12,970 nucleotides of DNA from JBKEDG01 sp047973085 (GTDB taxonomy: Bacteria > Bacillota_I > Bacilli_A > JBKEDG01), in the NCBI GenBank assembly GCA_047973085.1, contig JBKEBI010000039.1:1-12970 (forward strand). Reading direction: 5' to 3'. The notes under the pieces are model-generated. The model saw only the letters and a program-made list of their open reading frames with translations. It had not been told where the DNA came from and ran no database searches. The translations under genes were made by a program, and so were the position numbers. Shown here piece by piece: positions 5,463 to 12,970 of the stretch (position 1 is its first letter; every line of letters starts with the position of its first letter).

Positions 5463-6536
5463 ATGAAGTTATTTTGTCCAGGACCTGTAATGATTTCAGA
5501 TAAAGTGAAAACTGCTATGATAAACACAACTATTGGCCATCGCAGTAGAGATTTTGAAACTATTTTCAATAGAATAAAGGCAAATATTCTAAAAATATCT
5601 AATGCTCCAAGTTCTTATGAAACTGTCATTCTTTCATCATCTGGAAGTAGTGCAAATGAAGCTGTAATTGCTAGTCTCTTTAATAAGAATGATAAAATCC
5701 TTATTCTATCTAACGGTAGTTTTGGAGAACGAATTGCAAAGATGATGCACAATTACTGCCTTGACTTCCATGTAATAAAAAATAACTGGGGTGAGCCATT
5801 TGATATTACTAAGCTATCAACTCACCTAAAAACACATCACTATGATTATCTTTTTGTTTCTCATGACGAAACTTCTTCAGGACTATTAAACCCCATTGAT
5901 AAAATAGGAACTCTATGCAAAACTCATGATATTAATATGTTTGTAGATTGTGTTAGTTCTTTTATAAGTGATGAAGTAAATATTATTGAACAAAATATTG
6001 CAATTATGACTGGTGTTTCTGGCAAAGCCATCGGGGCTATTCCAGGTGCAAGTTTCATCGTTATGAAAAAAGACTTATTTGAAAAAACTCTTGAAAATAA
6101 CATTTGTAGCTCTTATCTAAATATTGCCAATTACTACAAGTTCTCTCAAGAAAAATCACAAACTCCAAACACACCTAATATTACAAGCTTTATTGCATTG
6201 GATATAGCTTTAATAGAATGCATAAATGATAACAAACAAAAAAGATATATAACATGTAGTAACTACTTAAGAGATGAATTTGAAGCAATGAACATTCAAT
6301 TTTTAATCGATAGATCTCTTATGTCTAATACAGTAACTACTATTATTTTACCGAAACATTTCAGTGCCCAAACTGTATACGATATGCTTTATAACAAAGG
6401 ATATACAACATACTTAACTAGAGGAGTATTCCAAGATAAAAATTGTTTACAGATTTGTGTTATGGGCGAAATATATCTTGAAGATTGCATCGAGTTTATC
6501 AAAGAATTCAAAAATATTATAAATTCTAATAACTAA
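5463..6536 (+). CDS. Class V PLP-dependent aminotransferase, PhnW-like
   Basis: A 357-residue fold-type I, class V aminotransferase. It opens with FCPGPVMISDKVKTAM and IGHRSRDF, as in alanine-glyoxylate/2-aminoethylphosphonate transaminases. SSSGSSANEAV (58-68) corresponds to the PLP-phosphate region, HDETSSGLLNPID (134-146) matches the family block, Asp162 in VDCVSSF would contact the PLP nitrogen, and Lys188 in GVSGKAIGAIPG is the Schiff-base lysine. The Asp-Lys spacing of 26 equals that of Salmonella PhnW (Asp168/Lys194). The substrate-carboxylate Arg (Arg340 in Salmonella PhnW) aligns with Gln330 in CLQICVMGE, so the substrate may differ. ATG 5463 is preferred over an in-frame TTG at 5421 because GAGGTGAT precedes it and 5421 overlaps the promoter. 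No phosphonate genes are nearby. It is divergent from the amino-acid permease. Confidence 0.85.
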   Translation: MKLFCPGPVMISDKVKTAMINTTIGHRSRDFETIFNRIKANILKISNAPSSYETVILSSSGSSANEAVIASLFNKNDKILILSNGSFGERIAKMMHNYCLDFHVIKNNWGEPFDITKLSTHLKTHHYDYLFVSHDETSSGLLNPIDKIGTLCKTHDINMFVDCVSSFISDEVNIIEQNIAIMTGVSGKAIGAIPGASFIVMKKDLFEKTLENNICSSYLNIANYYKFSQEKSQTPNTPNITSFIALDIALIECINDNKQKRYITCSNYLRDEFEAMNIQFLIDRSLMSNTVTTIILPKHFSAQTVYDMLYNKGYTTYLTRGVFQDKNCLQICVMGEIYLEDCIEFIKEFKNIINSNN

Positions 6537-6563
6537 AAATAGCACACTCAATGCTATTTTTTT
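6535..6563. terminator. Bidirectional intrinsic terminator
   Basis: AAAAATAGCA (6535-6544) pairs with TGCTATTTTT (6552-6561), ten base pairs with a 7-nt loop. T-runs are present on both strands because the stem ends are A/T tracts. It contains part of the stop codons of both convergent genes, the aminotransferase (+) and the GT4 gene (-), and serves both. Confidence 0.85.
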
Positions 6564-7654
6564 ATAATATTATTCCATTCTCTATAAAATAAATCATAGC
6601 TGTATTTATCAACAATCTTTACAGCATTATTAGACAAAGCTTGAAAGTTTTTTTCACATTCATAGACTTTTTGCGCAAATTCTTCAATGTTACGATCAGA
6701 AATTAAAAGTCCGTTCACTCCTGATTCAATAATTTCACATGCACCTTTTGCACTATCAAAAGCAACACAAGGAACTCCAGATGATAAAGCTTCAATCAAT
6801 ACTAGACCAAAACTTTCTGTATGTGAACTCATGACATAAGCAAAACATTTTTTAGTTAATTCTATAATTTCTTTATTACTTAAACTACCATGTAAAGCAA
6901 TATTTTTTAATTGCTCTCTAGAAATTATATCATCAAGCTCCTCCTTTAATAATCCATTTCCAACTATATTAAATTTAATATCAGGCATTATTTTAGCGAC
7001 TTTTAAAAGGTCACTGTATCCTTTTTCAACACTTAATCTTCCAACACTTATAACTTCTTTTTGAGGAGTATTTTCAACTTTACTAAGCTCAACAAAATGT
7101 TTAATATTAACACATTCTACTTTTTCATTCTTAAATAATTCTCTATAAAAATAATACAACTCTTCTGAAATCAATACAAGTTTATCAATATCTTTTGTAG
7201 TATTAAATACATCTTCAATATAATTTTTATCATTATTGTGATGATTGTGTTCAGAAGCAATTTTTAGAATATCTTTTTTACAATATTTATTAACGATCTT
7301 GCTTTGCTCAAGCCTCGTGGTAATAACTACATCACAATCCATTTGTTTAACATATTTAATTAAGCTCAACTTTTTTTTCAAGAGAACATTCGCTGCCTTA
7401 ATTCCTTGATAAAGAAATTTAAAGGGCTGTCTTTTTTCAATAGACTTATAAAACTCTATACGATTAGGTATAATATTTGTTAAATACTTTACTTTTACTT
7501 TTTCATTAAGTACAAAAAATGGCTTATCAATAATTTCATATGTAGTTACAATTGTCACTTCATGCTCATAACTTAAAGCATTTGCAACATCACAAATAAA
7601 TTTTTCGACACCACCATAATTTAAATGTAGGGCTAAAATAACAATTTTTTTCAT
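6554..7654 (-). CDS. GT4-family glycosyltransferase
   Basis: A 366-residue GT-B fold retaining glycosyltransferase that would transfer a sugar from a nucleotide donor during surface-polysaccharide assembly at the inner face of the membrane. The N-terminal domain begins MKKIVILALH and carries the NYGGVEKF acceptor-side Gly loop (12-19). The C-terminal donor domain has SVGRLSVEKGYSDLL (203-217; Arg206 and Lys211 are the usual diphosphate contacts) and the EX7E motif Glu280...Glu288 in ESFGLVLIEALSSGVPCV. It is cytosolic with no membrane segment. Start ATG 7654 overlaps the upstream stop as ATGA; the longer frame to 7741 reads through the polymerase-like gene in another frame and is unlikely. 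Donor and linkage are not predictable. Confidence 0.92.
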   Translation of the reverse strand: MKKIVILALHLNYGGVEKFICDVANALSYEHEVTIVTTYEIIDKPFFVLNEKVKVKYLTNIIPNRIEFYKSIEKRQPFKFLYQGIKAANVLLKKKLSLIKYVKQMDCDVVITTRLEQSKIVNKYCKKDILKIASEHNHHNNDKNYIEDVFNTTKDIDKLVLISEELYYFYRELFKNEKVECVNIKHFVELSKVENTPQKEVISVGRLSVEKGYSDLLKVAKIMPDIKFNIVGNGLLKEELDDIISREQLKNIALHGSLSNKEIIELTKKCFAYVMSSHTESFGLVLIEALSSGVPCVAFDSAKGACEIIESGVNGLLISDRNIEEFAQKVYECEKNFQALSNNAVKIVDKYSYDLFYREWNNIIKK

Positions 7655-8850
7655 TCTATCACATCCAAAGTAGAAATAATTAACGCAAGGACCATTGTAA
7701 CTGAAATTGCAGTCAAAACATGGCCAACAAAGAATCCACATAGTAAAATCATTATTACAACAAACATTTTTTCATCAAACACAAATTTTTTTATATGTAA
7801 CTTTATTGCATAAATAAGCAATATCAAATAAACAATAAATCCTAAAATTCCTAACCTATAAAAAGCATCAAAAAAGTCCATTTCAGTACTGCGAATGTAT
7901 GGGCTGTAGCCGATTCCCATAATATACTCATCTGGATTAGATTCAATGTACTCTTCATTGATATTTTCTAATAATCCAAGCCTCCCACTTAATAAGAGTT
8001 CATTTACGAGTATATAAGGGCTTTCATACACTTCTTCTTTACTAGATACTTCATATTTACCATGCTTGTACAAAAAATTAATGCGAGATTCAAAATTTTT
8101 AACTACATTTGAATTCGGTATATATAGAGCCCCTGCCATCACTACTAATAACACTCCTAAAATTGTTTGTTTTACAAATTTTTTCATTATAACATTTCTT
8201 ATTACAACATATATTATTGTCATTATCATCATTATTAATGGTGTTTTAACACCCATAATTGCTATTGCTGTAAAGATAATTATAAATTTTAAAATATTTA
8301 ATGGATTTATTCTACCAAGCATAAGTATTGAAATCCCTATTCCTAAAATTGTTCCCACATCATTTCCAGCAAAATAAATGCCTTTAGATCCAAACATTTT
8401 AGCTTTACTATTAAATGTTGCAACATCAATTCCTACAACTATAGTAGCAATAGTAATTATTGCATAAATTAGAGCAATGTTTGTAACAATATTCCAGTCA
8501 ATCCATTTTGACTCAACATTTTTGATACAATATAGAAGTACTAATAGTATTGGTAGAATTAATAATTTAGAAATATTTATAAATTCTGTAAGAAAATCTT
8601 GATTTACATTAAATAATAGGAACATAATAATTAGTAATATTGTAATCATTAAAAATCCTACAATTTGCTTGAGTTTTTCACCACGATAATTAATAACCAC
8701 ATAGATAAACATTGCTATCAAAAATATCAGTTTCAATAACAAAGAAATTGATAATGCACTTGCTTTAGTAAAGTAAGTGGTTGCATCAACTAATGGTAGG
8801 CTAAGTAAAAATGTTTTTATAAAATTTACATTATAATTTTTCTTCATCAT
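7651..8850 (-). CDS. O-antigen polymerase/ligase-like membrane protein
   Basis: About 399 residues with 10-12 hydrophobic segments over most of the length. There is one long hydrophilic region near residues 240-310, followed by IRSTEMDFFDAFYRLGILGF and further membrane segments. This layout (many helices, one large outer loop, then an acidic D-F-x-D segment before G-x-x-G) resembles Wzy/O-antigen ligase (Wzy_C-type) proteins, which join polysaccharide repeat units outside the membrane. Such proteins diverge strongly, so the call rests on topology and setting between rhamnose genes and a glycosyltransferase. GGGAG (complement of 8856-8860) sits 5 nt before ATG 8850 and 8 nt before ATG 8847; either is possible, and ATG 8862 would place the site inside the gene. 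It is the first gene of a two-gene unit. Confidence 0.75.
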   Translation of the reverse strand: MMKKNYNVNFIKTFLLSLPLVDATTYFTKASALSISLLLKLIFLIAMFIYVVINYRGEKLKQIVGFLMITILLIIMFLLFNVNQDFLTEFINISKLLILPILLVLLYCIKNVESKWIDWNIVTNIALIYAIITIATIVVGIDVATFNSKAKMFGSKGIYFAGNDVGTILGIGISILMLGRINPLNILKFIIIFTAIAIMGVKTPLIMMIMTIIYVVIRNVIMKKFVKQTILGVLLVVMAGALYIPNSNVVKNFESRINFLYKHGKYEVSSKEEVYESPYILVNELLLSGRLGLLENINEEYIESNPDEYIMGIGYSPYIRSTEMDFFDAFYRLGILGFIVYLILLIYAIKLHIKKFVFDEKMFVVIMILLCGFFVGHVLTAISVTMVLALIISTLDVIE

Positions 8851-8869
8851 ATATACTCCCATATCACAT

Positions 8870-8938
8870 ATTATAACATATAATAGTCATTCTGTTCTAA
8901 TCAATAAATAGTGTACCATATTTATCATACAGTGTCAA
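8870..8938 (-). promoter_or_regulatory. Promoter(s) of the polymerase/GT4 unit
   Basis: On the - strand TTGACA (complement of 8933-8938) lies 17 nt before TACACT (complement of 8910-8915), which also has an upstream TGG giving an extended -10. A second extended -10, TGTTATAAT (complement of 8870-8878), is nearer the gene. The -35 begins only 5 nt past the rfbB terminator stem, so the unit restarts transcription right after the rhamnose operon ends. Confidence 0.7.
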
Positions 8939-8943
8939 TTGTA

Positions 8944-8983
8944 AAAAGACTAGATAGTGATTAATAATCATTTCTAGTCTTTT
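8944..8983 (-). terminator. Terminator of the rhamnose operon
   Basis: AAAAGACTAGA (8944-8954) pairs with TCTAGTCTTTT (8973-8983), eleven base pairs, with an inner TGATT/AATCA stem. Read on the - strand the second arm ends in a run of five Ts. It begins 7 nt after the rfbB stop codon. Confidence 0.88.
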
Positions 8984-8989
8984 AAAAAT

Positions 8990-10009
8990 TTACTTATTAT
9001 TATACATTTTATCATAGTAATCTTGATAGTCTCCGTTCAAGATATTTTTCCACCACTTTTCATTATCAAGGTACCATTGAATTGTTTGCTTAATTCCTGT
9101 TTCATAGATGTATTTTGGTTTCCATCCAAGTTCATTTTCCATTTTTGTTGGATCAATTGCATAGCGCATATCATGGCCAGCACGATCTTCAACATATGAA
9201 ATTAAATTGTGTGGTTTATCTAAAGTATCAAGTATAGTTTCTACTACCTTTAGATTAGTTTTTTCGTTGTGCCCTCCAACATTATATACTTCCCCAACTT
9301 TACCTTTTCTAATAATTAAATCAATTGCTGTGCAATGATCATAAACATGTAACCAGTCACGTACATTCTCACCCGTTCCATAAACTGGTAAACTCTCATT
9401 TGCTAATGCTCTTGAAATCATTAATGGAATTAATTTTTCTGGAAAATGAAATGGTCCATAATTGTTACTACATCTAGAAATTGTAACTGGTAATTTAAAA
9501 GTTCGATGATATGCTTGAACTAGTAAATCAGCACTAGCTTTACTTGCCGAATAAGGGCTTGATGTATGAATTGGCGTTTCTTCAGTAAACATCAAATCTG
9601 GACGATCTAATGGTAAATCTCCATAAACTTCATCTGTTGAAACTTGATGATATCTACTTACCCCATATTTTCTTGATGCATCCATCAAAGTTTGCGTCCC
9701 TAAAATATTTGTTCTAAGGAATATTCCTGGATCTTCTAAAGATCTATCAACATGACTCTCTGCTGCAAAATTTACAACAATATCAAACTTTTCCTCAGCA
9801 AATAGCTTATCAATTAGTTCTCGATCTGTAATATCCCCTTTTACAAACTTAAAATTTGGTTTATCCATAATCATTTCCAATGTCTCTAAATTACCTGCAT
9901 ATGTTAAAGCATCTAAACAAATTATTACATCTTCTGGATAGGTTTCTACCATATAATGACAGAAATTCCCACCGATAAATCCCGCTCCTCCAGTAACTAG
10001 TATTTTCAT
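8990..10009 (-). CDS. rfbB: dTDP-glucose 4,6-dehydratase
   Basis: RfbB/RmlB converts dTDP-glucose to dTDP-4-keto-6-deoxyglucose, the second step to dTDP-L-rhamnose, in the cytosol with bound NAD+. The 339-residue length is normal. The Rossmann motif GGAGFIG is at 7-13. The catalytic Thr-Asp-Glu is at 125-127 in STDEVYGD, and the SDR Tyr/Lys pair is Tyr153 and Lys157 in YSASK. SRCSNNYGP and the late RAGHDMRYAID block are family hallmarks. It is the last of four rhamnose genes; its ATG shares one base with the rfbD stop (TAATG), and AGGAGG in the rfbD end serves it. A terminator follows at once. Nothing is missing. Confidence 0.97.
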   Translation of the reverse strand: MKILVTGGAGFIGGNFCHYMVETYPEDVIICLDALTYAGNLETLEMIMDKPNFKFVKGDITDRELIDKLFAEEKFDIVVNFAAESHVDRSLEDPGIFLRTNILGTQTLMDASRKYGVSRYHQVSTDEVYGDLPLDRPDLMFTEETPIHTSSPYSASKASADLLVQAYHRTFKLPVTISRCSNNYGPFHFPEKLIPLMISRALANESLPVYGTGENVRDWLHVYDHCTAIDLIIRKGKVGEVYNVGGHNEKTNLKVVETILDTLDKPHNLISYVEDRAGHDMRYAIDPTKMENELGWKPKYIYETGIKQTIQWYLDNEKWWKNILNGDYQDYYDKMYNNK

Positions 10010-10863
10010 TAAATTTCCTCCTTTTCAATCAATTCATTTATGTAGTCCTTTAATGCCTCTTGCCAATTTTGTAAATTTTTAAACCCGTTTTCATTCAAAC
10101 TTCTTTTGCTAAGCCTTGAATTTAGTGGTCTTTTAGCCTTTGTTGGATATTGATCAGTTGTAATGTTATTTACTACTACATCTAAACTGCATAACTTGAA
10201 TATTTCTCTAGCAAAATCTGCCCATGAACAATAGCCTTCATTTGTAACATGATATGTTCCATACTTAGTTGTTAAACTCATTTCCTTAAGTAAATAAGCA
10301 AGGTCATATGTATAAGTTGGGCTTCCTACTTGATCGTCAATAATTGATAATTCTGCTTTTTCTTTTCCAAGCTTAATCATAGTTTTAACGAAGTTATTTC
10401 CGTTAATTCCAAATACCCAAGAAATACGAACAATAAAATGCTTCTCATACATTCTAACTAATTCTTCGCCCTTAAACTTCGTACTTCCATAAACACTAGT
10501 AGGATTAGCCAAATCATCAACCTCATAAACTCCATTTTTAGTTCCATCAAATACGTAGTCTGTACTGATATAAACAATTTTTGATCCAACTTCCCTTGCT
10601 GCTTCCACAAGATGTTTTGTTCCTACTACATTAATATCATAACATTTTTGAGGTTCATCCTCAGCATGATCTACTGCAGTATATGCAGCACAATGAATAA
10701 TAATATCTGGTCTGAAACTTTTTACACTATTTAGTACTTGATTATAATTAGTTATATCAACACTATCGTAGTCAGTAGCCATAACTTCATATCCAAATGT
10801 AGCTAAAACTCTATTTAAATCATATCCTAATTGTCCAGCAGCTCCTGTTATAAAACATTTCAT
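10009..10863 (-). CDS. rfbD: dTDP-4-dehydrorhamnose reductase
   Basis: RfbD/RmlD reduces dTDP-4-keto-L-rhamnose to dTDP-L-rhamnose, the last step of the pathway. This 284-residue protein has the NAD(P)H-binding motif GAAGQLG (7-13), CAAYTAVDHAE (58-68), STDYVFDG (100-107, with catalytic Thr101) and Tyr125/Lys129 in VYGSTK. The downstream VRISWVFG and VTNEGYCSWADFA blocks are also characteristic. ATG 10863 is chosen over the preceding in-frame TTG because it overlaps the rfbC stop as TGATG, and GAGGT in the rfbC end is placed to serve it. It is translationally coupled on both sides. Confidence 0.97.
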   Translation of the reverse strand: MKCFITGAAGQLGYDLNRVLATFGYEVMATDYDSVDITNYNQVLNSVKSFRPDIIIHCAAYTAVDHAEDEPQKCYDINVVGTKHLVEAAREVGSKIVYISTDYVFDGTKNGVYEVDDLANPTSVYGSTKFKGEELVRMYEKHFIVRISWVFGINGNNFVKTMIKLGKEKAELSIIDDQVGSPTYTYDLAYLLKEMSLTTKYGTYHVTNEGYCSWADFAREIFKLCSLDVVVNNITTDQYPTKAKRPLNSRLSKRSLNENGFKNLQNWQEALKDYINELIEKEEI

Positions 10864-11417
10864 CAAAAATCAACCTCAGTTTCCGAAAGCTTTTTTAAGC
10901 TCATATCTTTTTCACTAAGTGTAAGTTCCACATCAACTGGCCAAGAAATTCCAATTTGTGGATCGTTATAAATAATTCCACCATCTGCTTCATAATTATA
11001 ATAATTGTCTGTTTTATATTGAATTTCTACATTATCTTCTAATGTAACAAAGCCATGTCCAAAACCTCTTGGTACATATAGTTGTTTCTTATTTTCTTCA
11101 CTTAACACAATTCCAAACCATTGCATATATGTTGGAGAGTCTTTTCTAAGATCTACTGCAACATCAAATAACGAACCTTTTGTACACCTTACTATTTTAG
11201 TTTGAGCATATGGATCTTGCTGAAAGTGTATACCGCGAAGTGTTCCTTTTTTTGCACTAAAAGACTGGTTATCTTGTACTAAATCTCCCGCAAAAACAAT
11301 TCCAGCATCTTCAAGTTTCTCTTTTGAAAAACTTTCCATAAACCAACCACGATTATCACCAAATACAACCGGTTCTATTATAAAACATCCCTTTAATTTA
11401 GTTTCAGTCACTTTCAT
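10863..11417 (-). CDS. rfbC: dTDP-4-dehydrorhamnose 3,5-epimerase
   Basis: RfbC/RmlC epimerises dTDP-4-keto-6-deoxyglucose at C3 and C5. It is a 184-residue cupin of normal length. Catalytic residues are recognisable: His64 in LRGIHFQ, Tyr134 in IQYKTD and Asp171 in LSEKD. The His-Asp spacing of 107 is the same as in characterised RmlC proteins. VPRGFGHGFVTL (115-126) is a further hallmark. The ATG shares one base with the rfbA stop (TAATG), and a GGAG in the rfbA end can serve as ribosome binding site. Confidence 0.97.
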   Translation of the reverse strand: MKVTETKLKGCFIIEPVVFGDNRGWFMESFSKEKLEDAGIVFAGDLVQDNQSFSAKKGTLRGIHFQQDPYAQTKIVRCTKGSLFDVAVDLRKDSPTYMQWFGIVLSEENKKQLYVPRGFGHGFVTLEDNVEIQYKTDNYYNYEADGGIIYNDPQIGISWPVDVELTLSEKDMSLKKLSETEVDF

Positions 11418-12298
11418 TATTTTTCAACTCCAGACGCTAATGCTATTAAATTTTGTCCATATGTATTCTTTTTCATCGGTTCAGCAATCTTTAGCAGTTG
11501 TTCTTTCGTTAACCATCCATTTCTAAATGCAATCTTCTCTGGGCATGCAATTACTGTATTTTGATGTTCCTGCACAATTCCAACAAACTGCGATGCTGTT
11601 TGTAAGCTTTCAAAGGTACCAGTATCAAACCACCCATAACCTGATCCCATTCTTACTACCTCAAGTTTTCCTTCTTCTAAATACATGCGATTTAAATCTG
11701 TAATTTCATACTCACCACGTGGTGAAGGCTTAACTTTAGCAGCACGTTCAACAACTGATTCATCATAAAAATATAGCCCTGTCACACAATAATTTGACTT
11801 AGGCTTTTTTGGCTTTTCTTCAATGCTAATTGCTGACCCACTCTCATCAAATTCAACTATGCCAAAGCGCTCTGGATCATGAACATGATATCCAAACACA
11901 GTAGCTAGACCCTTACTTGCATTTTCACGAGCAAGCTTCAAGTCTTCTTTGAGTCCTGCGCCATAAAAAATATTGTCTCCAAGAATCATAGCACACTGAC
12001 TTCCTCTAGCAAAGTCTGCACCAACTACAAAAGCTTGGGCTAAACCATTAGGCTCATACTGCACTGCATAGGAAAGTTTTATTCCAAACTTGCTCCCATC
12101 ACCAAGTAAAGCTTCAAATCTTGGCGTATCCTCTGGTGTTGAAATAATTAAAATATCTCTTATTTCTGCATCCATCAATACTGATAATGGATAATAAATC
12201 ATTGGCTTATCATAAACAGGGATTAACTGCTTACTAGTTACTTGAGTTATTGGATAAAGTCTCGTTCCACTTCCTCCTGCTAGAATTATTCCTTTCAT
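11417..12298 (-). CDS. rfbA: Glucose-1-phosphate thymidylyltransferase
   Basis: RfbA/RmlA makes dTDP-glucose from dTTP and glucose-1-phosphate, the committed and feedback-regulated first step toward dTDP-L-rhamnose. The 293 residues hold the nucleotidyltransferase signature GGSGTRLYP (8-16), SKQLIPVYDKPM (22-33), the metal-binding GDN (107-109), and EEKPKKPKSNYCVTGLYFYD. It is full length. AGAGGTGAT (in the complement of 12302-12310) gives a good ribosome binding site. It is the first of four rhamnose genes with 1-nt overlaps downstream. The 36-nt gap to the upstream glycosyltransferase gene contains an extended -10, so the operon may have an internal start in addition to read-through. Confidence 0.97.
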   Translation of the reverse strand: MKGIILAGGSGTRLYPITQVTSKQLIPVYDKPMIYYPLSVLMDAEIRDILIISTPEDTPRFEALLGDGSKFGIKLSYAVQYEPNGLAQAFVVGADFARGSQCAMILGDNIFYGAGLKEDLKLARENASKGLATVFGYHVHDPERFGIVEFDESGSAISIEEKPKKPKSNYCVTGLYFYDESVVERAAKVKPSPRGEYEITDLNRMYLEEGKLEVVRMGSGYGWFDTGTFESLQTASQFVGIVQEHQNTVIACPEKIAFRNGWLTKEQLLKIAEPMKKNTYGQNLIALASGVEK

Positions 12299-12320
12299 TA
12301 AATCACCTCTTTTTATTTGT

Positions 12321-12329
12321 ATTATATCA
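12321..12329 (-). promoter_or_regulatory. Possible internal extended -10 promoter before rfbA
   Basis: On the - strand the sequence TGATATAAT (12329-12321) matches TGnTATAAT exactly. No convincing -35 is seen upstream, where the coding end of the GT2 gene lies. Initiation near 12314 would give a leader of about 16 nt, just including the ribosome binding site. Confidence 0.45.
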
Positions 12330-12334
12330 TATAC

Positions 12335-12970
12335 TTACTTATAATTTTTATTTTCTTCACTTATAATACGCAGTCTATTATCATGAACTTTTGATAAATT
12401 GTAATTATAAAACTTATCATTATCAATAATCTCACTGTGTCTTAGTTTTAAATATCTTGCCTCACTAGCAAATCGCTTTCTTTTCTCATCTGTATCTTCT
12501 TTGCCTCTAGAAATTGACTCGTAGTGATATAATTTTGCTCCTGAGTGGACAATATTTCTGTATCCACTTTCTAATAATTTGAAGCAGAAATCTACATCAT
12601 TAAATGCAACTTTTAATTCGACTTCATTCAACATTCCAACTTCAATAAATTTATCTTTACTAACCATAAGACAAGCAGCAGTTACAGCTGAAAAATTTGT
12701 AGGAACCCTAGCACTTATAATCCCATGCTCTTTCTGTCTAGGGAATTGTGAATAACAGTGCCCTGCCGCACCACCAAGCCCTGCAATAACTCCACAGTGT
12801 TGAATAGTATCGTTTGGATAATAGAGCAAAGCCCCAACTGCACCGATATCATTAAGCCTAGCATAGCCAAGCATTGCTTCTAACCAATTTTCACTAATTA
12901 CTTCAATATCATTATTTAATAATAAAATATATTCTCCGTTTGCAATCTTTACTGCTTCATTATTTAAATA
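12335..12970 (-). CDS. GT2-family glycosyltransferase, C-terminal part
   Basis: The frame is open to the right edge, so the N-terminus is missing and 211 residues remain. GEYILLLNNDIEVISENWLE, with Asn-Asn-Asp at positions 19-21 of the visible part, is the DxD-like metal/nucleotide site of GT-A family 2 enzymes. GAVGALLYYPNDTIQHCGV, VTAACLMVSKDKF and FNDVDFCFKLLESGY (123-137; Asp125/Asp127 region holds the probable catalytic acid residues), then YHYESISRG, are typical of rhamnosyltransferase-like GT2 proteins in surface-polysaccharide loci. It lies directly before rfbA, so rhamnose as donor sugar is plausible but not proven. Such proteins are often large and multidomain; the missing part may carry a second domain. 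Confidence 0.9.
   Translation of the reverse strand, partial: YLNNEAVKIANGEYILLLNNDIEVISENWLEAMLGYARLNDIGAVGALLYYPNDTIQHCGVIAGLGGAAGHCYSQFPRQKEHGIISARVPTNFSAVTAACLMVSKDKFIEVGMLNEVELKVAFNDVDFCFKLLESGYRNIVHSGAKLYHYESISRGKEDTDEKRKRFASEARYLKLRHSEIIDNDKFYNYNLSKVHDNRLRIISEENKNYK

Noticed and set aside
7655..7741. 29-residue N-terminal extension of the GT4 glycosyltransferase
   Set aside because: It is read out of frame from the end of the polymerase-like gene; the ATG at 7654 forms an ATGA overlap and matches the usual GT4 start.
8066..8377. 103-codon + strand ORF within the polymerase-like gene
   Set aside because: Antisense shadow with Ile/Thr-biased composition arising from the opposite hydrophobic coding strand; no start signals.
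1..12970. Mobile elements, CRISPR arrays, tRNA/rRNA genes or toxin-antitoxin modules
   Set aside because: No transposase, integrase, regularly spaced repeats, cloverleaf or rRNA-like stretches were seen; all intergenic gaps are short and explained by promoters, terminators or the leader.

Overview
The window is AT-rich (about 30% GC by eye), with strong AGGAGG-type ribosome binding sites, near-consensus sigma-A promoters, many extended -10 elements and intrinsic terminators with U-tracts. TAA, TAG and TGA all act as stops. This fits a low-GC Gram-positive bacterium (Bacillota). The genus cannot be fixed from the sequence alone; Gemella-like or clostridial/Tissierellia-like lineages are guesses.

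Left part (1-1800, + strand): the C-terminal third of a GTP-dependent PEP carboxykinase, then a YbjQ/UPF0145-family small protein and a serine alpha/beta-hydrolase, nearly abutting, closed by a terminator.

Second block (1811-3766, - strand): a padR - DUF1700/HAAS membrane protein - pspC cassette. It is read from its own promoter, which is overlaid by palindromes that look like a PadR operator. This resembles envelope-stress or membrane-sensing cassettes of Firmicutes.

Third block (3789-6563): an APC-superfamily amino-acid permease (-) and a PhnW-like class V aminotransferase (+), divergently transcribed from a 297-bp intergenic region. That region is the most interesting part of the window. 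The permease transcript has a roughly 190-nt leader with a consensus promoter, a 21-codon leader ORF whose centre reads Tyr-Tyr-Trp-Asn-Thr-Phe-Tyr, a hairpin whose 5' arm lies on those codons, and a strong intrinsic terminator before the permease start. It looks like a ribosome-mediated attenuator responding to aromatic amino acids.

Right part (6554-12970, - strand): the distal end of a rhamnose-containing surface polysaccharide locus. Reading leftward from the right edge: a GT2 glycosyltransferase (cut by the window), the four dTDP-L-rhamnose genes rfbA-rfbC-rfbD-rfbB joined by 1-nt stop/start overlaps, a terminator, a new consensus promoter, then an O-antigen polymerase/ligase-like membrane protein and a GT4 glycosyltransferase overlapping by ATGA. 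RfbA, RfbB, RfbC and RfbD convert glucose-1-phosphate to dTDP-L-rhamnose; the glycosyltransferases and the polymerase-like protein would use it in the polymer. No tRNA, rRNA, CRISPR array, transposase or att site was found.
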